From the NCBI GenBank assembly GCA_023436715.1, contig JAEZIJ010000122.1, positions 1-61,629 of the forward strand: 61,629 nucleotides of DNA, in the 5' to 3' direction. Below the pieces are notes generated by a model. That model was not told the DNA's origin and ran no database searches. It was given only the letters and a program-made list of their open reading frames with translations. The DNA is from Acidobacteriota bacterium (GTDB taxonomy: Bacteria; Acidobacteriota; Terriglobia; Bryobacterales; Bryobacteraceae). How positions within the stretch are numbered: the stretch's first letter is position 1; the number at the start of each line of letters is the position of its first letter. A program made the position numbers and the translations under genes. Below are positions 1 through 8,273 of the stretch, piece after piece.

Positions 1-349
1 GGTTCCGGGGCCGGGCCCGGTAGCTCCGGGCGGGGGCGGGGCTTGCCCGGCCCAACGCTGCGGCGCGCCGCAATGAGTGCCAGACCGCTCCGTTGAAAAT
101 CGGTCGAGACCGCGCGGCTGCTTCCGATCGCGAGTGGGGCAGCCCCTCGGGCTGCGCCGGCCTCTCAGGCCGGCCACCCACGCCGGCTGGGAGCCCGCCG
201 CAGGGCGAGGCCCTGCCCCACTGGGCGGTCCTGCCCGGTGTGCATTTTCATCACCATTGGTGGGCCGCAGGCCCATGCGGCACTCCCTCACCGTCGCGGC
301 CCTAAAGCCCGCTAGGCCGCGCGCACAAGCGAGCGGTTTGGCCGTTCCG
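1..349. other. Repeat-rich intergenic spacer downstream of fliS
   Basis: I see no credible gene here. Open frames across it are by-products of very high GC and do not resemble proteins. The stretch holds short palindromes near the start and the dispersed repeat annotated separately at 92-226. It lies 3' of the leftward fliS gene, so it may also contain that gene's terminator. Confidence 0.6.
92..226 (+). repeat. Dispersed intergenic repeat, copy 1
   Basis: This roughly 135-base unit begins GTTGAAAATCGGTCGAGACC and ends CCTGCCCCACTGGGC. It recurs in inverted orientation at 50579-50707 with only scattered differences. Inside are nested palindromes such as GCCGGCCTCTCAGGCCGGC and a GGGCAGCCCC/GGGGCTGCCC-type arm, so the transcript would fold into several hairpins. 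It encodes no protein. It looks like a REP/BIME-like or small non-autonomous element, but mobility is inference. Confidence 0.8.
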
Positions 350-784
350 CTACTGGGCCGCGACCGTAAGGGAGCTGTCCTGTCCAGCGGCTTCCACCGC
401 TACACGCGCGCGGGCTTCCCTGTTCTCTACCACGATCCAGGCATCGAGTATCGTCTGAAGGAGGTCGATCACCTCCGTCAGGTGGGCTTCCGAGCGGCGG
501 ATGTGGGCGCTCATCAACTGATGGTGCGCGTATTCGCAGATCTGTTTCAGCCTCAGGGCCAACTCCGGCGCCCCTTTATCGTTGAGCGTCAGCATGAACT
601 CCGTCAGGATATTCATTGCTTTGCTGATCCGGCGCGAACGCTCGAACTCGTCATCCGTATTCATTTGTTCCCGCGCCGTCCGCGTTGCCCGTACGGTCTC
701 CTCGAGCAGGATCCGCGACACAGTGACAGGGCTGGCGGTCTGAATCCGGTTGACCCGGTAAGCGTCAAGTGGGTTGTTGCGCAT
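350..784 (-). CDS. fliS: Flagellar export chaperone FliS
   Basis: FliS is the cytoplasmic chaperone that binds the C-terminus of flagellin and prevents premature polymerisation before export. The 144-residue length suits the family. The N-terminus has the typical YRVNRIQTASPVTVSRILLE stretch, followed by a helical bundle with RISKAMNILTEFMLTLN at the usual place. The ATG at 784 is the only sensible start. It is transcribed away from the other flagellar genes, and a sigma-28 promoter candidate lies upstream at 868-894. Flagellin and fliD, its usual neighbours, are not in the window and may lie to the left. Confidence 0.85.
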   Translation of the reverse strand: MRNNPLDAYRVNRIQTASPVTVSRILLEETVRATRTAREQMNTDDEFERSRRISKAMNILTEFMLTLNDKGAPELALRLKQICEYAHHQLMSAHIRRSEAHLTEVIDLLQTILDAWIVVENREARARVAVEAAGQDSSLTVAAQ

Positions 785-867
785 CGCGTTTTGAGTCCCG
801 ACTCCCTATATCGCGAAATTGACGACAATGTTGCGGTTAACTTGCAATTACGTTCCACCTATAGGGT

Positions 868-894
868 TTATCGGGGAAACAACCTACGGTTTTC
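868..894 (-). promoter_or_regulatory. Candidate sigma-28 (FliA) promoter for fliS
   Basis: Read on the minus strand this is GAAAACCG, 11 bases, then CCCGATAA, against the flagellar sigma-28 consensus TAAAGTTT-N11-GCCGATAA. Seven of eight -10 bases match and the spacing is exact. It sits about 84 bases before the fliS start. Late flagellar genes such as fliS are classic sigma-28 targets, and a FliA-type sigma gene lies at 5701-6528. Confidence 0.55.
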
Positions 895-949
895 AGGCAG
901 GCATTTTTAGCGGTAATACGCAGGCCCTCTCAGCCGAGAAGATACAAAG

Positions 950-2356
950 GTGGAACACGTCGTCATATTATGGCTCGCCAGTGAGATGCTGCCCGAAGCG
1001 CAGCAGACCATCGGCGAGTTGAGAGGATTCGATGTTCAACTGGTGACCGATCTGGAGGAACTCGGCCGAAGCGCGGCTGCGCTCGAAAGCGGCGGCATCT
1101 TCGTGAGCCTTCCTTTTGAAAGGGCATCTTCGGTGGAAATCCTGGAGTCGATCCGCAAGGCCAACCGGCACGTGCCGGTTATCGTCCACGATGCAAAGGG
1201 CGAACTGGCGGACTCCTCCCGTCTGATCCACCACAAGGAGTTCTACTGCATTTACGGCGCCCTGCGGCCCGAGGCGGTTGCGCGAGTCGTGCGGGCGCTG
1301 GTCGAATATGGCGTCAGCTCGCAGATCGCCGAACTCGCCTCGCGGATCGATTCGCACGCGGCAAAGGAGCCGTGGCGGAAACTCCTGATCGGTGATTCGC
1401 CCGCCATGCAAAGCGTGATCGAGCGCGTGGGCATGATCGCTCCGCGCCGGTCTACCGTGCTGATCACCGGCGAAACGGGCACCGGTAAGGAAGTGGTCGC
1501 CCGGGCCATTCACATGGCGAGCGACCGGGCCGCGCGGCCGATGGTCGCGGTAAACTGCAGCGCGCTTCCCGAGACGCTGATGGAGGCCGAACTGTTCGGC
1601 TACGTCAAGGGCGCATTCACCGGCGCGGTGAACGCGCGCGCTGGACGCTTCGAACAGGCCCACCTCAGCACGATTTTCCTGGACGAAATCGGAGACCTGC
1701 AGATCGAGATTCAGGGCAAGCTGCTGCGCGTGCTCCAGGAATACGAACTGCAGCGCGTCGGCAGTTCCGAAACTATTACCGTGGATGCGCGCGTCATCGC
1801 GGCGACCAACGTCGATCTTTCCGAAGCGGTCGCCAGTAAACGGTTCCGTGAGGACCTTCTCTACCGGCTCCAGGTCGTGCCCATCCGCATCCCGCCGCTG
1901 CGCGAGCGCGTCGAAGACATTCCGCTTCTGGTTGAGCACTTCATAGACAAGCTTTGCCGCAAGGAGGGCCTCCCGCTGCGGCATGTCACGCCGGCAACAA
2001 TGGAGCACCTGTGCGAGTACTCCTGGCCGGGCAACGTCCGCCAGCTAGAGCACGCCGTCGAAGTGGCGATCGTTCTGAGCGGAGACCGGCTCGTTCTCGG
2101 GCCGCGCGACTTCCCGTGTTCGGACCGGCGCGAGAAGCCCGCTTCCCCGGCTGCTATCGAAGTTCCCGACGAGGGCCTCGATTTCGAAGCGATGATCAGC
2201 CAGTTTCAGCGCTACCTCCTGCAGCAGGCGCTCGAAAAGACCGGCGGCAACAAATCGCGCGCCGCGGAAATGCTTCGCATGAAGCGAAGCACGCTGGTTT
2301 CCAAGGTTAAGACCCTTTCCGGCGACGGCTCGCCCTTGCTGTGCGCCGGCGATTAA
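950..2356 (+). CDS. Sigma-54-dependent transcriptional activator (FleQ/FlrC type)
   Basis: This is a bacterial enhancer-binding protein that opens sigma-54 promoter complexes with ATP. The N-terminal 120 or so residues look like a degenerate receiver or FleQ-type domain without a clear acidic phosphorylation pocket. An AAA+ domain follows, with Walker A GETGTGKE near residue 173 and the sigma-54 contact loop GAFTGA near 220. The C-terminus carries a Fis-type helix-turn-helix (GGNKSRAAEMLRMKRSTL). GTG at 950 is used as start. It directly precedes a strong sigma-54 promoter and flhA, so control of flagellar genes is the natural inference. Confidence 0.88.
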   Translation: MEHVVILWLASEMLPEAQQTIGELRGFDVQLVTDLEELGRSAAALESGGIFVSLPFERASSVEILESIRKANRHVPVIVHDAKGELADSSRLIHHKEFYCIYGALRPEAVARVVRALVEYGVSSQIAELASRIDSHAAKEPWRKLLIGDSPAMQSVIERVGMIAPRRSTVLITGETGTGKEVVARAIHMASDRAARPMVAVNCSALPETLMEAELFGYVKGAFTGAVNARAGRFEQAHLSTIFLDEIGDLQIEIQGKLLRVLQEYELQRVGSSETITVDARVIAATNVDLSEAVASKRFREDLLYRLQVVPIRIPPLRERVEDIPLLVEHFIDKLCRKEGLPLRHVTPATMEHLCEYSWPGNVRQLEHAVEVAIVLSGDRLVLGPRDFPCSDRREKPASPAAIEVPDEGLDFEAMISQFQRYLLQQALEKTGGNKSRAAEMLRMKRSTLVSKVKTLSGDGSPLLCAGD

Positions 2357-2371
2357 GTGCGGGCCCGCGAG

Positions 2372-2387
2372 TGGCGAGCCGCTTGCT
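2372..2387 (+). promoter_or_regulatory. Sigma-54 promoter upstream of flhA
   Basis: TGGCGAGCCGCTTGCT matches the sigma-54 consensus TGGCACGNNNNTTGCW at nearly every informative base, with the invariant GG (-24) and GC (-12) exactly ten bases apart. The flhA start codon is about 26 bases downstream, giving a short leader. The preceding gene encodes a sigma-54 activator. Confidence 0.7.
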
Positions 2388-2412
2388 CTAAATCCGAGTT
2401 CACAACCCTGCG

Positions 2413-4503
2413 ATGGCGTCGATGACAAATACCAAACTTCTGGCTCCGCCCCGGAGCGCCGGCCTTTTCCGCGGCGTCCTATCGCTTGAGTTGCTCGGGG
2501 ACTCGGCGGTTCCGCTCTTTGTACTCGCCATCGTAATCGCCCTGATCACACCGCTTCCGAGCTTCCTGCTCGACCTGCTGATCGTTATCGACATCATGCT
2601 TTCTGTCATCGTCATGATGGTCGCAATGAACATCGGCAAGCCGGTGGATTTCAATGTCTTCCCGACCACGCTGCTGCTTCTCACGCTTTTCCGGCTGGCG
2701 CTCAATGTTTCCTCCTCGCGGCTCATTCTGCTGAACGGCAACTCGGGTACGGCCGCCGCGGGTCACGTCATCGAGGCATTCGGCAGCTTCGTGGTGGGCG
2801 GCAATTACGTGATCGGCACGGTGATCTTCCTCGTGCTGATCGCCATACAGTACGTGGTCATCAACCACGGCGCGGTCCGCATTTCGGAGGTGAGCGCGCG
2901 GTTCACCCTCGATGCCCTGCCGGGCAAGCAGATGTCGATCGACGCGGACCTCAACGCCGGGCTCATCGACGAAACGCAGGCGCGGGAGCGGCGCAAACAG
3001 CTCGCCGCCGAAGCGGAATTCTACGGTGCCATGGACGGCGCCTCCCGCTTCACCCAGCGCGACGCCGTCGCCAGCATCCTCATCACAGGCATCAATATTA
3101 TTGCCGGCTTCCTCATCGGTGTGTTCCAGCACGGCATGGACCTGGGCCGGGCGCTCGAGACCTACACGGTCCTGACGATCGGCGACGGGCTGGTCACCGT
3201 CATTCCCGCGCTGATGATCTCGGTTTCGGGCGGCCTGATTATCACGCGGGCGAGTTCGGACCGCAAGCTCAGCGCCGAAGTCGAGCGGCAGTTGTTCGGA
3301 ACCTCGCAGCCGCTCGGGCTGGCGAGCGGCGTCCTTATCGCCCTTGCGGCGTTTCCCGGTCTGCCGACGATTCCGTTTCTTCTGCTCGGCGGCGGGCTGG
3401 CCGGAGTGGCCTGGCGGAAGCGGCGAAATTCCGATCCCGAAAGTGGCGAAGCTTCGCTAACGGCGCCCGCCAAGATAGCCGCGGCGCAGGGGAAACTCGA
3501 AGCCGCGCTCCGCGTCGAGCCCCTGGCCGTGGAAATCGGGCCGAGACTGGCGCAACTGGTCCAGGGCGGGCCGGACACCCCGCTTCTCGAGCGGTTGTCC
3601 TCGGTGCGGGAGCAGATCGCGTCCCAGTTGGGCTATCTCGTTCCCGCCGTGCGCGTGAGCGATAACCTCACCCTGCCGCCTTACGCGTACGCCATCCTCG
3701 TCAAAGGCGCGGAAGTAGCGCGATTCGAATTCCTGCCGGAGCACGAATTGGCCATCGCCAGCGGCCCGGCCGACCCCGCGCTTGCCGGCAAGCCCACACG
3801 CGAGCCGGCCTTCGGGCTTCCGGCCCTTTGGGTTCCGTATGACGTCGTCGATTATGCGCAGTCGGTGGGCTACACGGTAGTCGATGCGGTGAGCATCCTG
3901 GGAACGCACCTCACCGAAGTTGTCAGGAAACACGCCTACGAGTTGTTCACACGCCAGGACGCGAAAGTGTTTTGCGATCGCCTCGCACAGGAGCATCCGC
4001 GGCTGGTGGAGGAATTGGTTCCAAAACTGCTAGTGACGGTGCAGCGGGTTTTACAGAACCTGCTGCGCGAGCAGGTCGCCATCCGGGATGCGGTCTCGAT
4101 CCTGGAAGCAATCGGCGAGGCCGCGGCGACAACAAAGAATCCCGTGCTGGTGACTGAGTATGTAAGGCAGCAGATCCGGCGGTTGGTCATCGGCCCCTGC
4201 CTCAACGAGAAGGGGGCCCTGGCCGCGTATTTTCTCGATCCGGCAATCGAGCAGAGCTTGGAATCCGCCGTCGAGCACCACGATCAGACGAGCGCGCTGA
4301 CGCTGCCGCCCCAGAGCGTTCGCGAGTTTCTCAACCGGGTCCGCCAGAAGGTGGATCCGGCGGATGCGGCGGTGCTGGTGACGTCGCCGGCTGCGCGGTA
4401 TTTCGTCCGCCAGATGGTCGAGGCCACGCACCCGAACCTGACGGTGCTCTCGCATAGCGAGATACCGCCCGGAGTGGCAGTGACGTCCGAGGGCGTGGTC
4501 TGA
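2413..4503 (+). CDS. flhA: Flagellar biosynthesis protein FlhA
   Basis: FlhA is the large inner-membrane subunit of the flagellar type III export gate; its cytoplasmic domain docks chaperone-substrate complexes. At 696 residues it has the usual length. The N-terminal 310 residues contain about eight hydrophobic segments. The family signature SEVSARFTLDALPGKQ sits near residue 156. The C-terminal half is the soluble cytoplasmic domain. ATG 2413 follows the sigma-54 site closely. A type III secretion SctV paralogue is possible in principle, but flhF and other flagellar genes follow directly. Confidence 0.95.
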   Translation: MASMTNTKLLAPPRSAGLFRGVLSLELLGDSAVPLFVLAIVIALITPLPSFLLDLLIVIDIMLSVIVMMVAMNIGKPVDFNVFPTTLLLLTLFRLALNVSSSRLILLNGNSGTAAAGHVIEAFGSFVVGGNYVIGTVIFLVLIAIQYVVINHGAVRISEVSARFTLDALPGKQMSIDADLNAGLIDETQARERRKQLAAEAEFYGAMDGASRFTQRDAVASILITGINIIAGFLIGVFQHGMDLGRALETYTVLTIGDGLVTVIPALMISVSGGLIITRASSDRKLSAEVERQLFGTSQPLGLASGVLIALAAFPGLPTIPFLLLGGGLAGVAWRKRRNSDPESGEASLTAPAKIAAAQGKLEAALRVEPLAVEIGPRLAQLVQGGPDTPLLERLSSVREQIASQLGYLVPAVRVSDNLTLPPYAYAILVKGAEVARFEFLPEHELAIASGPADPALAGKPTREPAFGLPALWVPYDVVDYAQSVGYTVVDAVSILGTHLTEVVRKHAYELFTRQDAKVFCDRLAQEHPRLVEELVPKLLVTVQRVLQNLLREQVAIRDAVSILEAIGEAAATTKNPVLVTEYVRQQIRRLVIGPCLNEKGALAAYFLDPAIEQSLESAVEHHDQTSALTLPPQSVREFLNRVRQKVDPADAAVLVTSPAARYFVRQMVEATHPNLTVLSHSEIPPGVAVTSEGVV

Positions 4504-4541
4504 GCGAGGCGCGGGAAGCGCGGTAAAGGAGAAGGCGCAAA

Positions 4542-5714
4542 TTGAAGGTCAAGTCTTATTACGCGAAGAGTGTCGAGGAAGCCGTGGACAGGGCCGGTGG
4601 CGAACTGGGTCCTGACGCGATGCTGGTGCAGTCGCGAAAGTCGCCGCTCGAACTGCGCCATCTCGGGCCGTATGAAGTGATATTTGCGCTGCCTGGGAAG
4701 AAGCAAAGGCCCGTGGACACGGCACAGAACGTCGACGATGCCCCCGCGGGCCCGAGTGAATCCGCGGTGTCCATCGAGCTGATGCAGGTGCGGCGGCAGA
4801 TGGAAGAGATCCGCCGCACCCTGGCCACAATGAACGTGGATGTGGCTCAGGGTGAGTCTGAGTCGGTTCCCTGCCAGGCGCAGCGCATGCTCCTGGCGGC
4901 CGGAATCGACGAAGAGGTCGCTTTGCCGCTCGCCCACGCCGCGGCTGCGGCGCGAGGTAAGCGCAGGTCTTCCCGCGCCCGCCAGTCCGGCGAGGACGGT
5001 CACGATGAGGCGCTGCGGCGCGCGCTTCGAACCGAACTTGCGCAAAGAATCGTCTCCTCGCCGGGAGTGCGTGCGCGCGGAGAAGAGGCCGGCGCGGTCG
5101 CGTTCATCGGGCCGCCCGCGGCCGGCAAGACAACCGCGCTGGTGAAGCTGGCGGCGCTGCTCGGCCAGGATGCGGAGCGGCCGGTGCATATCGTTTCCGC
5201 CGACGGGTTCCGCATCGGCGCGGCCGACCAGATGCGCACCTACGCCTCCATTATGGGTGTGAGCGTGGATTTTACCGACCGCCCGGCCGCCATCTCCCAG
5301 ATCCTGGCCGCAAACAGCCACAAGCAGATCATCCTCATCGATACTCCCGGATTGAGCGGCGGCGATTTCGAGATGCTGGACGGACTGGCCGCGTTTCTGG
5401 CCGGACGAAAAGACATCGAAAAACACCTCGTGCTTCCGGCCACCTGGCGGCCCCGCGACCTGAAGAGGTGCCTGAGGAACTACGAGAGATTCCGTCCCGA
5501 CAAGCTGCTCTTCACGCACCTGGACGATACGGACCTGTTCGGGGCCATCTATTCCGCCGCAGCCTGGAGCGGTCTGCCCATCTCGTTCTTCTGCGCGGGC
5601 CAACAGATCCCGGACGATCTGGAATCGGCTTCGGCGGCCAAACTAGTCGACCTGCTCTTCGGAGCGGAAAAAGAATCGAAGGAATCAAAGGAATCCGCGC
5701 ATGCCTGTGCTTGA
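4542..5714 (+). CDS. flhF: Flagellar SRP-type GTPase FlhF
   Basis: FlhF is an SRP-family GTPase that helps set flagellar number and position. The protein starts with the typical MKVKSYYAKSVEEAV. It has a variable basic linker, then a GTPase core with P-loop GPPAAGKTTALVKLA near residue 189, the ADGFRIGAADQMRTYA segment, DTPGLSG near 265, and FTHLDDTDLFG in place of the usual TKLDE box. TTG at 4542 is chosen because AAAGGAGAAGG lies just upstream. Its last 14 bases overlap the sigma-factor gene. FlhG/FleN, the usual next gene and partner, is missing here. Confidence 0.92.
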   Translation: MKVKSYYAKSVEEAVDRAGGELGPDAMLVQSRKSPLELRHLGPYEVIFALPGKKQRPVDTAQNVDDAPAGPSESAVSIELMQVRRQMEEIRRTLATMNVDVAQGESESVPCQAQRMLLAAGIDEEVALPLAHAAAAARGKRRSSRARQSGEDGHDEALRRALRTELAQRIVSSPGVRARGEEAGAVAFIGPPAAGKTTALVKLAALLGQDAERPVHIVSADGFRIGAADQMRTYASIMGVSVDFTDRPAAISQILAANSHKQIILIDTPGLSGGDFEMLDGLAAFLAGRKDIEKHLVLPATWRPRDLKRCLRNYERFRPDKLLFTHLDDTDLFGAIYSAAAWSGLPISFFCAGQQIPDDLESASAAKLVDLLFGAEKESKESKESAHACA

Positions 5715-6528
5715 AGCAATCGCTGAGGAAAAGCCGGCGCCGTGCGACGGCGCAGCCGCGGAACGGCGGGCGCAGCTCATCCTCGAACACCTGCCGCGCG
5801 TACGTTGGATCGCGGGCAGGATCTGCCATCGCCTTCCGTCCAATGTCTGCCTGGAGGATCTCGTCTCGGCCGGCGTCCTCGGGTTGATCGAGGCAGTGGA
5901 CCACTACGACCCGAGCTACAACGTCAAGCTGCGGACCTATGCCGACCACCGGATCCGCGGAGCGATTCTGGACAGCATCAGCGGCCTGGACGGTGTTCCG
6001 GCCCACAAGCGCGTGATGGCCAATCAACTCGCCCAGGCGGCGGCCGACGCCGCTCAGCGGACGAACGGCAACTCCACATCCGAGGATATCGCCCAGGAAC
6101 TCGGCATCTCGCTCGAGGAGTATCACGCCCGCATCCAGGAAACGCGCCACGTGCGCCTTCGCAGCCTCGAGGCCTCGTGTATCAATGGCTGCGAGGAGTT
6201 CTCGCTTCTTGACGTCCTCGCCGACGACGCGGAACGGCAGCCCTATTACCAGATCGAGAAACAGGAGCTGCGAAAGCTGGTGAACAAAGGGCTGGCCTCG
6301 CTGCCGCCGATGGAACGCATCGTCATGACCCTCTATTTCACCGAGGGATGGCGCCTGCGGGATATCGCCGGCATCGTGGACCTGCATATCACACGAATCT
6401 CGCAATTGAAGGCGCAGGCGACTGCGCGGCTGCGATGTTTCGTCATAACCCGCTGGCCGGCGGGAAAAGGAGGAGCGCTTGCCGCAACAAGCCCAATCAT
6501 GCGAGCCCAGCTTGACCCAGCTTATTGA
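5701..6528 (+). CDS. fliA: FliA/WhiG-type RNA polymerase sigma factor
   Basis: This sigma-70-family factor should direct late flagellar transcription. Region 2 is seen as LVSAGVLGLIEAVDHYDPSYN and RTYADHRIRGAILD. Region 4 is LPPMERIVMTLYFTEGW followed by LRDIAGIVDLHITRISQL. At 275 residues it is slightly long for FliA, with an extra C-terminal tail of about 25 residues that overlaps the next gene by 50 bases. The start overlaps the flhF stop, suggesting translational coupling. WhiG or SigD would be an equivalent name. The fliS promoter candidate at 868-894 fits its expected specificity. Confidence 0.88.
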   Translation: MPVLEAIAEEKPAPCDGAAAERRAQLILEHLPRVRWIAGRICHRLPSNVCLEDLVSAGVLGLIEAVDHYDPSYNVKLRTYADHRIRGAILDSISGLDGVPAHKRVMANQLAQAAADAAQRTNGNSTSEDIAQELGISLEEYHARIQETRHVRLRSLEASCINGCEEFSLLDVLADDAERQPYYQIEKQELRKLVNKGLASLPPMERIVMTLYFTEGWRLRDIAGIVDLHITRISQLKAQATARLRCFVITRWPAGKGGALAATSPIMRAQLDPAY

Positions 6529-7252
6529 GTCCTGCGCTCAGAGCCTGCGGGGCGCCGTTCAGGAGCACACGGACAAGCGCGTCGAGGTGCAATGGAAGGC
6601 CGCGACAGTCACTCCGGCGAGCGAGGGAACCGTCTGGTGGGAGCAGCCGTCCGCCGACGGCCGCGCCGCGCTTGTATTCGGCGTACCGCCCGAAGCAGCC
6701 GCCGCGATTGAACTCGAAGGAGAGGCTGATGCGGACGCCGGTACGACTCCGGAACTGCTCTCTCAGACGATTCTGCGGATGCTGGCGTCGGTGGCGGAAC
6801 CGCTGCGAAGCGATATCGGCCTGCCCGCCCTGCGCAGGCTCTCTTCGCCGCCGTCCGCGGGCGAAGCTTTTGAGATCGCCATCCTTTTCGGCGCCGCGGC
6901 GCTTCCGGCGATAACCGTGGTTGTCAATCCGGAGCTCGCCGGCCGGCCCGCGAGCGCCGCCGGATTGCCGCCCGCGCGGCGGCCCAGGACGGCGATGGAC
7001 CTCCTGATGGAAGTCGAGTTGCCCGTCAGGGTGTCGTTCGGGCGCAGCCGCGTGCCGCTGAAGGACGTCCTCAAGTTGACGGTGGGCTCGGTCCTCGAAC
7101 TGAACCGTCCGCTCGACAGCAGCGTGGATGTAGTGGTGAACAACTGCTTTGTCGCACGTGGGGAACTCGTGGTTGTGGAAGGGAACTATGCGATTCGGAT
7201 TCAACAGATCAATGACGGCGAGCGCCGCGACGCTTCCCGGCACTGCGCCTGA
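6479..7252 (+). CDS. FliN/FliY-like flagellar C-ring protein
   Basis: The C-terminal 80 residues form a SpoA/FliN domain (MEVELPVRVSFGRSRVPLKD, then LKLTVGSVLELNRPLDSSV and ARGELVVVEGNYAIRI), the surface that builds the flagellar switch ring with FliM. At 257 residues it is much longer than a plain FliN (100-140). The N-terminal half is an unrecognised globular domain, so a FliY-like architecture is possible, although no CheC phosphatase motif is visible. TTG at 6479 is chosen because AAAGGAGGAG precedes it closely, which makes it overlap the sigma gene by 50 bases in another frame. Confidence 0.8.
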   Translation: MPQQAQSCEPSLTQLIESCAQSLRGAVQEHTDKRVEVQWKAATVTPASEGTVWWEQPSADGRAALVFGVPPEAAAAIELEGEADADAGTTPELLSQTILRMLASVAEPLRSDIGLPALRRLSSPPSAGEAFEIAILFGAAALPAITVVVNPELAGRPASAAGLPPARRPRTAMDLLMEVELPVRVSFGRSRVPLKDVLKLTVGSVLELNRPLDSSVDVVVNNCFVARGELVVVEGNYAIRIQQINDGERRDASRHCA

Positions 7253-7253
7253 A

Positions 7254-7790
7254 ATGGTGCCGACAATTTGGGCCGCGCTTCTGCTGCGCTTCCGCGCGGC
7301 GGGCGCGCGTCTGCGGACGGTCCTCGCCCCGCCCCCCGTGAACATCGCTCCGCTTGAGGCCGCCGTCACGAGGCTCTACGAGGCTTTGGAGGACCTGCGG
7401 GGGCGCATTGAAGAACTCGAGGCGCGGAACCGGGTCTCGACTCCTCCGGATCGCGCGCTCAATCTGACGCTGACCTCGCGCGGCATGATCCTGAAGCTGG
7501 CGCGGCAGGGGCAGAAACCCGAACAGATCGCCAGACTGCTGAGCATCCCGCGGGGCGAGGTGCTTCTCTTGCTCAGACTGCAGCAGATTCAGGTGCAGCC
7601 CTCCGCCTCCTCAGAGCCCGGAACCGGCGTGGGCGCTGAGCGGATTGCCGTAGTCCCGCGAGTGGAAGAGGCTGTGAAAAAAACCGGGGCACTCCGGGCT
7701 GGATACGACGCGTCAGTTGCATCCAGAGGATCGCAGGCGTGTCCCCAGGATTTTTTCACAGCCCCGGAAGAGGCCCGTGTGGGGGCCTGA
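7254..7790 (+). CDS. SwrB-like flagellar-locus protein with C-terminal HTH-like segment
   Basis: The ATG at 7254 lies two bases after the upstream stop. An N-terminal hydrophobic stretch (TIWAALLLRF) is followed by a coiled-coil segment (ALEDLRGRIEELEARN) and then LKLARQGQKPEQIARLLSIP plus GEVLLLLRLQQI, which resembles the small helix-turn-helix of the DUF6115/SwrB family associated with flagellar assembly. An earlier in-frame start at 7149 would overlap the previous gene by 104 bases and is less likely. The last third of the reading frame is made by a palindromic element at 7670-7763, so the original protein probably ended earlier. The function assignment is tentative. Confidence 0.55.
   Translation: MVPTIWAALLLRFRAAGARLRTVLAPPPVNIAPLEAAVTRLYEALEDLRGRIEELEARNRVSTPPDRALNLTLTSRGMILKLARQGQKPEQIARLLSIPRGEVLLLLRLQQIQVQPSASSEPGTGVGAERIAVVPRVEEAVKKTGALRAGYDASVASRGSQACPQDFFTAPEEARVGA
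7670..7763. repeat. Palindromic element inside the SwrB-like gene tail
   Basis: Arms GGCTGTGAAAAAAACCGG (from 7670) and CCAGGATTTTTTCACAGCC (to 7763) are imperfect inverted repeats. Between them lie a nested CTGGAT/ATCCAG pair (7699-7704 and 7721-7726) and the palindrome GACGCGTC. The element is translated as the low-information tail of the SwrB-like protein. It has the look of a small hairpin element inserted in frame. Confidence 0.65.
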
Positions 7791-7814
7791 TTGGAAGGAA
7801 CGGGAGAAGAGTCG

Positions 7815-8243
7815 ATGCAAGGAAAAACGAAAGGAGCGGGCGAGCAGCGGTGCCGCCCGTTGCCGGGTCTGTGGAGCGCGCCGAAACCCGCGCCGCCGGA
7901 GGAGTGCATCGAAAAGGTCAGGGCGGGACTGCTCATGGCTCAGCAACTCGTCTCGGCCCCGACGGCGGAATCGCTCGATCGCTGTGCGTGCTGCCTGAGG
8001 TCCGTCGCCGATCAAATACGCACGCTATCCAAGGCGCTCGCAAAGCCGAACAGCGCCCCGGCGCCGGCGGCCGCGATCCATGCGGCCCGTGAGGAACTCG
8101 AGCACCTGAACACGCTGCTGCGGCGGACTGCCGATCTGTATTTCGGCTGGATCAAGCTGCTAAGCGCACGCAAGTGCGGCTACACGCGTACCGGCGCCCC
8201 GGCTGAGCTCACATGCTCGCGCAAGTTCGCGATTCACGTCTGA
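7815..8243 (+). CDS. FlgN-like hook-protein chaperone candidate
   Basis: This small helical protein (142 residues from ATG 7815, preceded by GGGAGAAG) sits directly before flgK, where FlgN, the export chaperone for FlgK and FlgL, is often found. The C-terminal helix ELEHLNTLLRRTADLYFGW, followed by IKLLSARKCGYTRTGAPAEL, resembles the C-terminal part of FlgN-family proteins, ending in a Gly-Tyr-Thr segment. Several cysteines (CACC near the middle) are unusual for FlgN. The assignment is mainly positional; an unknown flagellar protein remains possible. An upstream TTG at 7791 would add eight residues. Confidence 0.5.
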   Translation: MQGKTKGAGEQRCRPLPGLWSAPKPAPPEECIEKVRAGLLMAQQLVSAPTAESLDRCACCLRSVADQIRTLSKALAKPNSAPAPAAAIHAAREELEHLNTLLRRTADLYFGWIKLLSARKCGYTRTGAPAELTCSRKFAIHV

Positions 8244-8273
8244 TGTCACGCTCACAAATACGAGGTTGAGAAT

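Noticed and set aside
848..864. Sigma-54-like TGGAACGTAATTGCA on the minus strand before fliS
   Set aside because: The GG and GC dinucleotides are nine rather than ten bases apart, which sigma-54 does not normally tolerate; the sigma-28 site nearby is better.
77..910. Long open frame over the start of the window and antisense to fliS
   Set aside because: It crosses the dispersed repeat and is the antisense shadow of fliS; the translation is low-complexity Arg/Pro-rich and resembles no protein.
968..2008. Large minus-strand frame within the sigma-54 activator gene
   Set aside because: It is antisense to a gene with intact Walker A and GAFTGA motifs and resembles no protein; the same applies to the other long antisense frames in this GC-rich window.
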